Shown piece after piece: positions 11,559-23,700 of a DNA stretch of 64,000 nt (positions are counted from its first letter, which is position 1; each line of letters begins with the position of its first letter). Source of the stretch: Bathymodiolus brooksi. Its lineage: Eukaryota > Mollusca > Bivalvia > Mytilida > Modiolidae. The notes beneath the pieces were generated by a model. It was not told the origin of the DNA. It saw nothing but the letters and a program-made list of their open reading frames with translations, and searched no databases. The DNA lies in contig OY804577.1 of assembly GCA_963680875.1 (NCBI GenBank), positions 148,074,196 to 148,138,195 of the forward strand, in the 5' to 3' direction. The position numbers and the translations under genes were made by a program.

Positions 11559-14500
11559 TGTTAAAGAAGAATCCCCCACTCACTCTATTATAGGAGATGT
11601 ATAGTTAAAGAAGAATCCCCCACTCACTCTATTATAGGAGATGTATAGTTAAAGAAGAATCCCCCACTCACTCTATTATAGGAGATGTATAGTTAAAGAA
11701 GAATCCCCCACTCACTCTATTATAGGAGATGTATAGTTAAAGAAGAATCCCCCACTCACTCTATTATAGGAGATGTATAGTTAAAGAAGAATCCCCCACT
11801 CACTCTATTATAGGAGATGTATAGTTAAAGAAGAATCCCCCACTCACTCTATTATAGGAGATGTATAGTTAAAGAAGAATCCCCCACTCACTCTATTATA
11901 GGAGATGTATAGTTAAAGAAGAATCCCCCACTCACTCTATTATAGGAGATGTATAGTTAAAGAAGAATCCCCCACTCACTCTATTATAGGAGATGTATAG
12001 TTAAAGAAGAATCCCCCACTCACTCTATTATAGGAGATGTATAGTTAAAGAAGAATCCCCCACTCACTCTATTATAGGAGATGTATAGTTAAAGAAGAAT
12101 CCCCCACTCACTCTATTATAGGAGATGTATAGTTAAAGAAGAATCCCCCACTCACTCTATTATAGGAGATGTATAGTTAAAGAAGAATCCCCCACTCACT
12201 CTATTATAGGAGATGTATAGTTAAAGAAGAATCCGCCACTCACTCTATTATAGGAGATGTATAGTTAAAGAAGAATCCCCCACTCACTCTATTATAGGAG
12301 ATGTATAGTTAAAGAAGAATCCCCCACTCACTCTATTATAGGAGATGTATAGTTAAAGAAGAATCCCCCACTCACTCTATTATAGGAGATGTATAGTTAA
12401 AGAAGAATCCCCCACTCACTCTATTATAGGAGATGTATAGTTAAAGAAGAATCCCCCACTCACTCTATTATAGGAGATGTATAGTTAAAGAAGAATCCCC
12501 CACTCACTCTATTATAGGAGATGTATAGTTAAAGAAGAATCCCCCACTCACTCTATTATAGGAGATGTATAGTTAAAGAAGAATCCCCCACTCACTCTAT
12601 TATAGGAGATGTATAGTTAAAGAAGAATCCCCCACTCACTCTATTATAGGAGATGTATAGTTAAAGAAGAATCCCCCACTCACTCTATTATAGGAGATGT
12701 ATAGTTAAAGAAGAACCCCCCACTCACTCTATTATAGGAGATGTATAGTTAAAGAAGAATCCCCCACTCACTCTATTATAGGAGATGTATAGTTAAAGAA
12801 GAATCCCCCACTCACTCTATTATAGGAGATGTATAGTTAAAGAAGAATCCCCCACTCACTCTATTATAGGAGATGTATAGTTAAAGAAGAATCCCCCACT
12901 CACTCTATTATAGGAGATGTATAGTTAAAGAAGAATCCCCCACTCACTCTATTATAGGAGATGTATAGTTAAAGAAGAACCCCCCACTCACTCTATTATA
13001 GGAGATGTATAGTTAAAGAAGAATCCCCCACTCACTCTATTATAGGAGATGTATAGTTAAAGAAGAATCCCCCACTCACTCTATTATAGGAGATGTATAG
13101 TTAAAGAAGAATCCCCCACTCACTCTATTATAGGAGATGTATAGTTAAAGAAGAATCCCCCACTCACTCTATTATAGGAGATGTATAGTTAAAGAAGAAT
13201 CCCCCACTCACTCTATTATAGGAGATGTATAGTTAAAGAAGAATCCCCCACTCACTCTATTATAGGAGATGTATAGTTAAAGAAGAATCCCCCACTCACT
13301 CTATTATAGGAGATGTATAGTTAAAGAAGAATCCCCCACTCACTCTATTATAGGAGATGTATAGTTAAAGAAGAATCCCCCACTCACTCTATTATAGGAG
13401 ATGTATAGTTAAAGAAGAATCCCCCACTCACTCTATTATAGGAGATGTATAGTTAAAGAAGAATCCCCCACTCACTCTATTATAGGAGATGTATAGTTAA
13501 AGAAGAATCCCCCACTCACTCTATTATAGGAGATGTATAGTTAAAGAAGAATCCCCCACTCACTCTATTATAGGAGATGTATAGTTAAAGAAGAATCCCC
13601 CACTCACTCTATTATAGGAGATGTATAGTTAAAGAAGAATCCCCCACTCACTCTATTATAGGAGATGTATAGTTAAAGAAGAATCCCCCACTCACTCTAT
13701 TATAGGAGATGTATAGTTAAAGAAGAATCCGCCACTCACTCTATTATAGGAGATGTATAGTTAAAGAAGAATCCCCCACTCACTCTATTATAGGAGATGT
13801 ATAGTTAAAGAAGAATCCCCCACTCACTCTATTATAGGAGATGTATAGTTAAAGAAGAATCCCCCACTCACTCTATTATAGGAGATGTATAGTTAAAGAA
13901 GAATCCCCCACTCACTCTATTATAGGAGATGTATAGTTAAAGAAGAATCCCCCACTCACTCTATTATAGGAGATGTATAGTTAAAGAAGAATCCCCCACT
14001 CACTCTATTATAGGAGATGTATAGTTAAAGAAGAATCCCCCACTCACTCTATTATAGGAGATGTATAGTTAAAGAAGAATCCCCCACTCACTCTATTATA
14101 GGAGATGTATAGTTAAAGAAGAATCCCCCACTCACTCTATTATAGGAGATGTATAGTTAAAGAAGAATCCCCCACTCACTCTATTATAGGAGATGTATAG
14201 TTAAAGAAGAACCCCCCACTCACTCTATTATAGGAGATGTATAGTTAAAGAAGAATCCCCCACTCACTCTATTATAGGAGATGTATAGTTAAAGAAGAAT
14301 CCCCCACTCACTCTATTATAGGAGATGTATAGTTAAAGAAGAATCCCCCACTCACTCTATTATAGGAGATGTATAGTTAAAGAAGAATCCCCCACTCACT
14401 CTATTATAGGAGATGTATAGTTAAAGAAGAATACCCCACTCACTCTATTATAGGAGATGTATAGTTAAAGAAGAATCCCCCACTCACTCTATTATAGGAG

Positions 14501-15038
14501 ATGTATAGTTAAAGAAGAATCCCCCACTCACTCTATTATAGGAGATGTATAGTTAAAGAAGAATCCCCCACTCACTCTATTATAGGAGATGTATAGTTAA
14601 AGAAGAATCCCCCACTCACTCTATTATAGGAGATGTATAGTTAAAGAAGAATCCCCCACTCACTCTATTATAGGAGATGTATAGTTAAAGAAGAATCCCC
14701 CACTCACTCTATTATAGGAGATGTATAGTTAAAGAAGAATCCCCCACTCACTCTATTATAGGAGATGTATAGTTAAAGAAGAATCCCCCACTCACTCTAT
14801 TATAGGAGATGTATAGTTAAAGAAGAATCCCCCACTCACTCTATTATAGGAGAGATGTATAGTTAAAGAAGAATCCCCCACTCACTCTATTATAGGAGAT
14901 GTATAGTTAAAGAAGAATCCCCCACTCACTCTATTATAGGAGATGTATAGTTAAAGAAGAATCCCCCACTCACTCTATTATAGGAGATGTTTAGTTAAAG
15001 AAGAATCCCCCACTCACTCTATTATAGGAGATGTATAG
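11559..15038. repeat. 44-bp minisatellite array, 79 copies, nearly invariant
   Basis: The unit contains 'cactctattataggagatgt' and has a 44-bp period; (3480-2)/44 is 79.0. Nearly all units are identical. The visible exceptions are G at 12235 and 13731, C at 12716, 12980 and 14212, an A near 14433, a 2-nt gain near 14853 and a T at 14991. The low divergence indicates recent expansion or strong homogenisation. The left edge is continuous with the 3' end of a SINE. Confidence 0.98.
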
Positions 15039-15297
15039 TGGGGTTTGGATTTGTTAATCTAAACAGGAGCAGTAGGTAATGTTGACAAAGACAAATTAAA
15101 TAACTAATATAAACATTATGTTTAACTTGTTTGTGACTTGGCTGGTCAAAATAAAAATGTTATTGATGTCTGATGAAAACAATACATGTAGTTATCAATA
15201 AGTAAACATCAAAGTAATAATTAAAGATCAAAGACACCAGTGATTAATATTAACCTGTTATAGATAGTGATGTGACAATATGAAAAAAAAGACAAAT
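15039..15297. other. Unique intronic spacer
   Basis: This is AT-rich sequence with no coding block or RNA gene. I see nothing supportable in it. Confidence 0.5.
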
Positions 15298-15410
15298 AGT
15301 GGTCTACCCTCACATAAATAAAAACAGTGGTCTACCCTCACATAAATAAAAACAGTGGTCTACCCTCACATAAATAAAAACAGTGGTCTAAATATACCCT
15401 CACATAAATA
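15298..15410. repeat. 28-bp tandem repeat, four copies
   Basis: The unit starting 'agtggtctaccctcacataa' is repeated three times exactly at 28-bp spacing (15298, 15326, 15354). A fourth copy at 15382 carries a small internal change ('ctaaatataccc'). Confidence 0.95.
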
Positions 15411-15484
15411 CATCATTCTTAAATTTATTGACACATAATCAGTATGAAACTATGTTCCAGTCATTAGATAAACAAAACACATTT

Positions 15485-15905
15485 TATTATACCCCCGCTC
15501 CCCGAAGGGGGAGGGGGGTATACTGTTTTACCTCTGTCCGTCCTTCCGTCCGTCCAAGATATTTTTCGTCGCATTTTTCTCAGTAACTGTTGATGACAGA
15601 AATCTGATATTTGGTCACAAGCATCATATAGGTATACCATATTGTGAGTAGTGTTTTTGGACCCATCAGATTCCTACTTCCTGTTTGCCGACTTTGTTGA
15701 TTTTTATACACATTGAACATATATGCTCATTTTTCGTCGCATTTTTCTCAGCAACTATTGATGGTAGAAATCTGATATTTGGTCACAAGCTTCATATAGG
15801 TACCCCATATTGTGGGAAGCGTTTTTTTACCCGTCAGATTCCTACTTCCTGTTTGCCAATGAGCGGGGGTATCATAGGTGAGCATTAGCTTACAGTTCAT
15901 CTTGT
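15485..15905. mobile_element. Interspersed element with internal direct duplication
   Basis: The element starts with 'attatacccccgctccccga' and ends near 'gagcattagcttacagttca'. Two modules inside are direct repeats: 'tttttcgtcgcatttttctc' at about 15562 and again at about 15730, each followed by 'agaaatctgatatttggtca' and later by 'cagattcctacttcctgttt'. A short C/G-rich hairpin (ctcccc...ggggag) lies near the left end. It resembles a widespread bivalve repeat that I know only by sight. There is no coding capacity: the overlapping 67- and 60-codon frames look accidental. Confidence 0.6.
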
Positions 15906-16162
15906 TTTTGTTCACTTTGTAACCACACATTCACAGCAGGAAACTGTTATCAAAAGAATCAATAATGGACACTGTCAGGTGTCCTCATTCCATGACATGA
16001 CCTTGTACATACTGATGAGTCATTGATTATACATAATCTAAGGAAATGCTGAGTACAAAATAAGAAAATCTATTCTAATTTCTATGATTTCCCATGGTTG
16101 CAATTTCGTATTAAAAAATTCATCACAAATAATTTCAATAACAACAGTTTTTATCTACTACC
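15906..16162. other. Unique intronic spacer
   Basis: This is AT-rich sequence without visible genes or repeats, up to a possible exon-derived fragment at 16163. Confidence 0.5.
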
Positions 16163-16208
16163 CCTCCAATAAAACTGATGCTCAACTTTCTCCTGGACCA
16201 TAAATTAT
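16163..16208 (+). pseudogene. Possible decayed copy of SRP72 exon A edges
   Basis: The 29 bases at 16171-16199 match 26 of 29 bases of the 3' part of exon A (10489-10517). If one 6-bp unit of the exon's 'ggacct' repeat is dropped, the match continues through the donor, with gtaagt changed to ataaat. To the left, 'cctccaataaaa' resembles the exon A acceptor region 'cctccagtaaca', with AG changed to AA. This would be a copy with a large internal deletion and both splice sites lost. The fragment is short, so partial chance similarity is possible. Confidence 0.45.
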
Positions 16209-16230
16209 ATATATATTTATAATGAACCTT

Positions 16231-17719
16231 CGTCTAGCTGACATCTTTGTTGTAAATTTAGTTACCATGTTTAGCTGTCATCTTTGTTCTATATTTAGTT
16301 ACCATGAGCAATGGTTTAGCTGTCATCTTTGTTCTATATTTAGTTACCATGAGCAATGGTTTAGCTGTCATCTTTGTTCTATATTTAGTTACCATGAGCA
16401 ATGGTTTAGCTGTCATCTTTGTTCTATATTTAGTTACCATGAGCAATGGTTTAGCTGTCATCTTTGTTCTATATTTAGTTACCATGAGCAATGGTTTAGC
16501 TGTCATCTTTGTTCTATATTTAGTTACCATGAGCAATGGTTTAGCTGTCATCTTTGGTCTATATTTAGTTACCATGAGCAATGGTTTAGCTGCCATCTTT
16601 GTTCTATATTTAGTTACCATGGGCAGTGGTTTAGCTGTCATCTTTGCTCTATATTTAGCTATTACATGGGTAATGGTTTAGCTGCCATCTTTGTTCTATA
16701 TTTAGTTACCATGAGCAATGGTTTGGCTGCCATCTTTGCTCTATATTTAGTTACCATGGGCAGTGGTTTAGCTGTCATCTTTGCACTATATTTAGTTATT
16801 ACATGGGCAATGGTTTAGCTGCCATCTTTGTTCTATATTTAGTTACCATGAGCAATAGTTTAGCTGTCATCTTTGCTCTATATTTAGTTACCATGGGCAG
16901 TGGTTTCGCTTCCATCTTTGTTCTATATTTAGTTACCATGGGCAGTGATTTAGCTGTCATCTTTGCTCTATATTTAGCTATTACATGGGTAATGGTTTAG
17001 CTGCCATCTTTGTTCTATATTTAGTTACCATGAGCAATGGTTTGGCTGCCATCTTTGCTCTATATTTAGTTACCATGGGCAGTGGTTTAGCTGTCATCTT
17101 TGCACTATATTTAGTTATTACATGGGCAATGGTTTAGCTGCCATCTTTGTTCTATATTTAGTTACCATGAGCAATAGTTTAGCTGTCATCTTTGCTCTAT
17201 ATTTAGTTACCATGGGCAGTGGTTTCGCTTCCATCTTTGTTCTATATTTAGTTACCATGGGCAGTGGTTTAGCTGTCATCTTTGTTCTATATTTAGTTAT
17301 TACATGGGCAATGGTTTAGCTGCCATCTTTGTTCTATATTTAGTTACCATGGGCAGTGGTTTAGCTGTCATCTTTGTTCTATATTTAGTTATTACATGGG
17401 CAATGGTTTAGCTGCCATCTTTGTTCTAAATTTAGTTACCATGAGCTATGGTTTAGCTGTCATCTTTTTTCTATGTTTAGTTACCATGAGCTATGGTTTA
17501 GCTGTCATCTTTGTTCTATATTTAGTTAACATAGGCAATGGTTTAGCTGCCATCTTTGTTCTATATTTAGTTACCATGAGCAATGGTTTCGCTGCCATCT
17601 TTGTTCTATATTTAGCTACCATGGGGAATGGTTTAGTTATCATCTTTGTTCTATACATTTTGTATTTAGTTAACATGGGCAATGGCTTAGCTGCCATCTT
17701 TGTTCTATATTTAGTTACC
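16231..17719. repeat. 45-bp minisatellite block (left part of array)
   Basis: The unit contains 'tttagctgtcatctttgttc' then 'tatatttagttaccatg', with a 45-bp period. Some units have 'ttattacatggg' instead of 'ttaccatggg' and are 47 bp, which breaks the reading frame. A seven-unit block of 319 bp is duplicated: the segment at 16803-17000 recurs at 17122-17319. Frames on both strands stay open across 45-bp units because 45 is divisible by 3. The minus-strand product is a 15-residue basic repeat (MVTKYRTKMTAKPLL). I treat it as non-coding. Confidence 0.96.
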
Positions 17720-20700
17720 ATTGGTGCCTCACTCCTCAATGGTCTAGCTGCCCTCTTTGTTCTATATTTAGCTACCATTGGTGCTTCTCTTCTCAATGGT
17801 CTAGCTGTCTTCTTTGTTCTATATTTAGTTACCATTGGTACTGTCCTGCTCAATGGTCTAGCTGCCCTCTTGGTTCTATATTTAGCTACCATTGGTACTT
17901 CCCTGCACAATGGTCTAGCTGTCCTCTTTGTTCTATATTAGCTACCATTGTTGCTTCCCTACACAATGGTCTAGCTGTCCTCTTTGTTCTATATTTAGTG
18001 ACCATTTGTGCTACCCTGCTCAATGATCTAGCTGTCCACTTTGTTCTATATTTAGCTATCATTGGTGCTGCCCTGCTCCATGGTATAGCTGTACACTTTT
18101 TTCTATATTTAGCTACCATTGGTGCTGCCCTGCTCCATGATTTAGCTGTCCACTTTGTTCTATTTTTAGCTACCATTTGTGCCCCCCTGCTCAATGGTCT
18201 AGCTGTCCACTTTGTTCTATATTTAGCTACCATTGGCACTCCCCTTCTCCATGGTCTAGCAGTCCACTTTGTTCTATATTTAGCTACCATTGGTGCTCCC
18301 CTGCTCAATGGTCTAGCTGTCCACTTTGTTCTATATTTAGCTACCATTGGTGCCCCCCCCCCCCCTTGCTCAATGGTCTAGCTGTCCACTTTGTTCTATA
18401 TTTAGCTACCATTGGCACTCCCCTTCTCCATGGTCTAGCTGTCCACTTTGTTCTATATTTAGCTACCATTGTTGCTCCCCTGCTCAATGGTCTAGCTGTC
18501 CACTTTGTTCTATATTTAGCTACCATTGGTGCCCCCCCACCCTTGCTCAATGGTCTAGCTGTCCACTTTGTTCTATATTTAGCTACCATTGGCACTCCCC
18601 TTCTCCATGGTCTAGCTGTCCACTTTGTTCTATATTTAGCTACCATTGTTGCTCCCCCGCTCAATGGTCTAGCTGTCCACTTTGTTCTATATTTAGCTAC
18701 CATTGGTGCTCCCCTGCTCAATGGTCTAGCTGTCCACTTTGTTCTATATTTAGCTACCATTGGTTCCTCACTTCTCAATGGTCTAGCTGTCTTCTTTGTT
18801 CTATATTTAGCTATCATTGGTGCCTCTCTTCTCAATGGTCTAGCTTTCCACTTTGTTCTATATTTAGCTACCATTGACACTGCCCTTCTCCATGGTCTAG
18901 CTGTCCACTTTGTTCTATATTTAGCTACCATTGTTGCTCCCCCTGCTCAATGGTCTAGCTGTCCACTGTTCTTTATTTAGCTACCATTGGTGCTCCCCTG
19001 CTCCATGGTCTAGCTGTCCACTTTGTTCTATATTTAGCTACCATTGTTGCTCCCCTGCTCAATGGTCTAGCTGTCCACTGTTCTTTATTTAGCTACCATT
19101 GGTGCTCCCCTGCTCCATGGTCTAGCTGTCCACTTTGGTCTATATTTAGCTACCATTGGCACTCCCCTTCTCCATGGTCTAGCTGTCCACTTTGGTCTAT
19201 ATTTAACTACCATTGGCACTCCCCTTCTCCATGGTCTAGCTGTCCACTTTGTTCTATATTTAGCTACCATTGGCACTCCCCTTCTCCATGGTCTAGCTCT
19301 CCACTTTTTTCTATATTTAGCTACCATTGTTGCTCCCCTGCTCAATGGTCTAGCTGTCCACTGTTCTTTATTTAGGTACCATTGGTGCTCCCCTGCTCCA
19401 TGGTCTAGCTGTCCACTGTTCTTTATTTAGCTACCATTGTTGCTCCCCTGCTCCATGGTCTAGCTGTCCACTTTGTTCTATATTTAGCTACCATTGGTGC
19501 TCCCCTGCTCCATGGTCTAGCTGTCCACTTTGTTCTATATTTAGCTACTATTGGCACTCCCCTTCTCTATGGTCTAGCTGTCCACTGTTCTTTATTTAGC
19601 TACCATTGGTGCTCCCCTGCTCGATGGTCTAGCTGTCCACTTTGTTCTATATTTAGCTACCATTGGTGCTCCCCTGCTCCATGGTCTAGCTGTCCACTTT
19701 GTTCTATATTTAGCAACCATTAGCACTCCCCTTCTCCATGGTCTAGCTGTTCACTTTGTTCTATATTTAGCTACCATTGTTGCTCCCCTGCTCAATGGTC
19801 TAGCTGTCCACTGTTCTTTATTTAGCTACCATTGGTGCTCCCCTGCTCCATGGTCTAGCTGTCCACATTGTTCTATATTTAGCTACCATTGGTGCCTCTC
19901 TTCTCAATGGTCTAGCTGTCTTCTTTGTTCTATATTTAGCTACCATTGGTGCTCTCTTCTCAATGGTCTAGCTGTCTTCTTTGTTCTATATTTAGCTACC
20001 ATTGGTGCCTCACTTCTCAATGGTTTAGCTGTCCTCTTTGTTCTATATTTAGCTACCATTGGTTCCTCACATCTCAATGATCTAGCTGTCTTTGTTCTAT
20101 ATTTAGCTACCATTGGTTCCTCACTTCTCAATGGTCTAGCTGTCTTCTTTGTTCTATATTTAGCTAACATTGGTTCCTCACTTCTCAATGGTCTAGCTGT
20201 CTTCTTTGTTTTATATTTAGCTACCATTGGTGCTTCTCTTCTCAATGGTTTAGCTGTCCTCTTTGTTCTATATTTAGCTACCATTGGTGCCTCACTTCTC
20301 AATGGTCTAGCTGTCTTCTTTGTTCTATATTTAGCTACCATTGGTTCCTCTCTTCTCAATGGTCTAGCTGTCTTCTTTGTTCTATATTTAGCTACCATTG
20401 GTCCCTCACTTCTCAATGGTCTAGCTGTCTTCTTTGTTCTATATTTAGCTACCATTGGTGCTTCTCTTCTCAATGGTTTAGCTGTCCTCTTTGTTCTATA
20501 TTTAGCTACCATTGGTGCCTCTCTTCTCAATGGTCTAGCTGTCTTCTTTGTTCTATATTTAGCTACCATTGGTTCCTCACTTCTCAATGGTCTAGCTGTC
20601 TTCTTTGTTCTATATTTAGCTACCATTGGTGCTTCTCTTCTCAATGGTTTAGCTGTCTTCTTTGTTCTATATTTAGCTACCATTGGTGCCTCTCTTCTCA

Positions 20701-23700
20701 ATGGTCTAGCTGTCTTCTTTGTTCTATATTTAGCTACCATTGGTTCCTCACTTCTCAATGGTCTAGCTGTCTTCTTTGTTCTATATTTAGCTACCATTGG
20801 TTCCTCTCTTCTCAATGGTCTAGCTGTCTTCTTTGTTCTATATTTAGCTACCATTGGTTCCTCACTTCTCAATGGTCTAGCTGTCTTCTTTGTTCTATAT
20901 TTAGCTACCATTGGTGCTTCTCTTCTCAATGGTTTAGCTGTCCTCTTTGTTCTATATTTAGCTACCATTGGTGCTTCTCTTCTCCATGGTCTAGCTGTTC
21001 ACTTTGTTCTATATTTAGCTACCATTGTTGCTCCCCTGCTCAATGGTCTAGCTGTCCACTGTTCTTTATTTAGCTACCATTGGTGCTCCCCTGCTCCATG
21101 GTCTAGCTGTCCACTTTGTTCTATATTTAGCTACCATTGGTGCCTCTCTTCTCAATGGTCTAGCTGTCTTCTTTGTTCTATATTTAGCTACCATTGGTGC
21201 TCTCTTCTCAATGGTCTAGCTGTCTTCTTTGTTCTATATTTAGCTACCATTGGTGCCTCACTTCTCAATGGTTTAGCTGTCCTCTTTGTTCTATATTTAG
21301 CTACCATTGGTTCCTCACATCTCAATGATCTAGCTGTCTTTGTTCTATATTTAGCTACCATTGGTTCCTCACTTCTCAATGGTCTAGCTGTCTTCTTTGT
21401 TCTATATTTAGCTAACATTGGTTCCTCACTTCTCAATGGTCTAGCTGTCTTCTTTGTTTTATATTTAGCTACCATTGGTGCTTCTCTTCTCAATGGTTTA
21501 GCTGTCCTCTTTGTTCTATATTTAGCTACCATTGGTGCCTCACTTCTCAATGGTCTAGCTGTCTTCTTTGTTCTATATTTAGCTACCATTGGTTCCTCTC
21601 TTCTCAATGGTCTAGCTGTCTTCTTTGTTCTATATTTAGCTACCATTGGTCCCTCACTTCTCAATGGTCTAGCTGTCTTCTTTGTTCTATATTTAGCTAC
21701 CATTGGTGCTTCTCTTCTCAATGGTTTAGCTGTCCTCTTTGTTCTATATTTAGCCACCATTGGTGCCTCTCTTCTCAATGGTCTAGCTGTCTTCTTTGTT
21801 CTATATTTAGCTACCATTGGTTCCTCACTTCTCAATGGTCTAGCTGTCTTCTTTGTTCTATATTTAGCTACCATTGGTGCTTCTCTTCTCAATGGTTTAG
21901 CTGTCTTCTTTGTTCTATATTTAGCTACCATTGGTGCCTCTCTTCTCAATGGTCTAGCTGTCTTCTTTGTTCTATATTTAGCTACCATTGGTTCCTCACT
22001 TCTCAATGGTCTAGCTGTCTTCTTTGTTCTATATTTAGCTACCATTGGTTCCTCTCTTCTCAATGGTCTAGCTGTCTTCTTTGTTCTATATTTAGCTACC
22101 ATTGGTTCCTCACTTCTCAATGGTCTAGCTGTCTTCTTTGTTCTATATTTAGCTACCATTGGTGCTTCTCTTCTCAATGGTTTAGCTGTCCTCTTTGTTC
22201 TATATTTAGCTACCATTGGTGCCTCTCTTCTCAATGGTCTAGCTGTCTTCTTTGTTCTATATTTAGCTACCATTGGTTCCTCCCTTCTCAATGGTCTAGC
22301 TGTTTTCTTTGTTCTATATTTAGCTACCATTGGTGCTTCTCTACTCAATGGTTTAGCTGTCTTCTTTGTTCTATATTTAGCTACCATTGGTGCCTCTCTT
22401 CTCAATGGTCTAGCTGTCTTCTTTGTTCTATATTTAGCTACCATTGGTTCCTCACTTCTCAATGGTCTAGCTGTCTTTTTTGTTCTATATTTAGCTACCA
22501 TTGGTGCCTCTCTTCTCAATGGTCTAGCTGTCTTCTTTGTTCTATATTTAGCTACCATTGGTGCCTCCCTTCTCAAAGGTCTAGCTGTCCACTTTGTTCT
22601 ATATTTAGCTACCATTGGTGCCTCTCTTCTCTATGGTCTAGCTGTCTTCTTTGTTCTATATTTAGCTACCATTGGTTCCTCACTTCTCAATGGTCTAGCT
22701 GTCTTCTTTGTTCTATATTTAGCTACCATTGGTTCCTCCCTTCTCAATGGTCTAGCTGTCTTCTTTGTTCTATATTTAGCTACCATTGGTTCCTCACTTC
22801 TCAATGGTCTAGCTGTCTTCTTTGTTCTATATTTAGCTACCATTGGTGCCTCTCTTCTCAATGGTCTAGCTGTCTTCTTTGATCTATATTTAGCTACCAT
22901 TGGTGCCTCTCTTCTCAATGGTCTAGCTGTCTTCTTTGTTCTATATTTAGCTACCATTGGTTCCTCACTTCTCAATGGTCTAGCTGTCTTCTTTGTTCTA
23001 TATTTAGCTACCATTGGTTCCTCACTTCTCAATGGTTTAGCTGTCTTCTTTGTTCTATATTTAGCTACCATTGGTGCCTCTCTTCTCAATGGTTTAGCTG
23101 TCTTCTTTGTTCTATATTTAGCTACCATTGGTGCCTCTCTTCTCAATGGTCTAGCTGTCTTCTTTGTTCTATATTTAGCTACCATTGGTGCCTCACTTCT
23201 CAATGGTCTATCTGTCTTCTTTGTTCTATATTTAGCTACCATTGGTTCCTCACTTCTCAATGGTCTAGCTGTCTTCTTTGTTCTATATTTAGCTACCATT
23301 GGTTCCTCCCTTCTCAATGGTTTAGCTGTATTTTTTGTTTTATATTTAGCTACCATTAGTGCTCCCCTGCTCAATGGTCTAGCTGTCCACTTTGTTCTAT
23401 ATTTAGCTACCATTGGTGCCCCCCCCCCCCCACCACCCCCCCCCCCCCCACCCCTGCTTAATGGTCTAGCTGTCCTCTTTGTTCTATATTTAGCTACCAT
23501 TGTTGCCTCACTTCTCAATGGTCTAGCTGTCTTCTTTGTTCTATATTTAGCTACCATTGGTGCCTCTCTTCTCAATGGTTTAGCTGTCTTCTTTGTTCTA
23601 TATTTAGCTACCATTGGTTCCTCACTTCTCAATGGTCTAGCTGTCTTCTTTGTTCTATATTTAGCTACCATTGGTTCCTCCCTTCTCAATGGTTTAGCTG

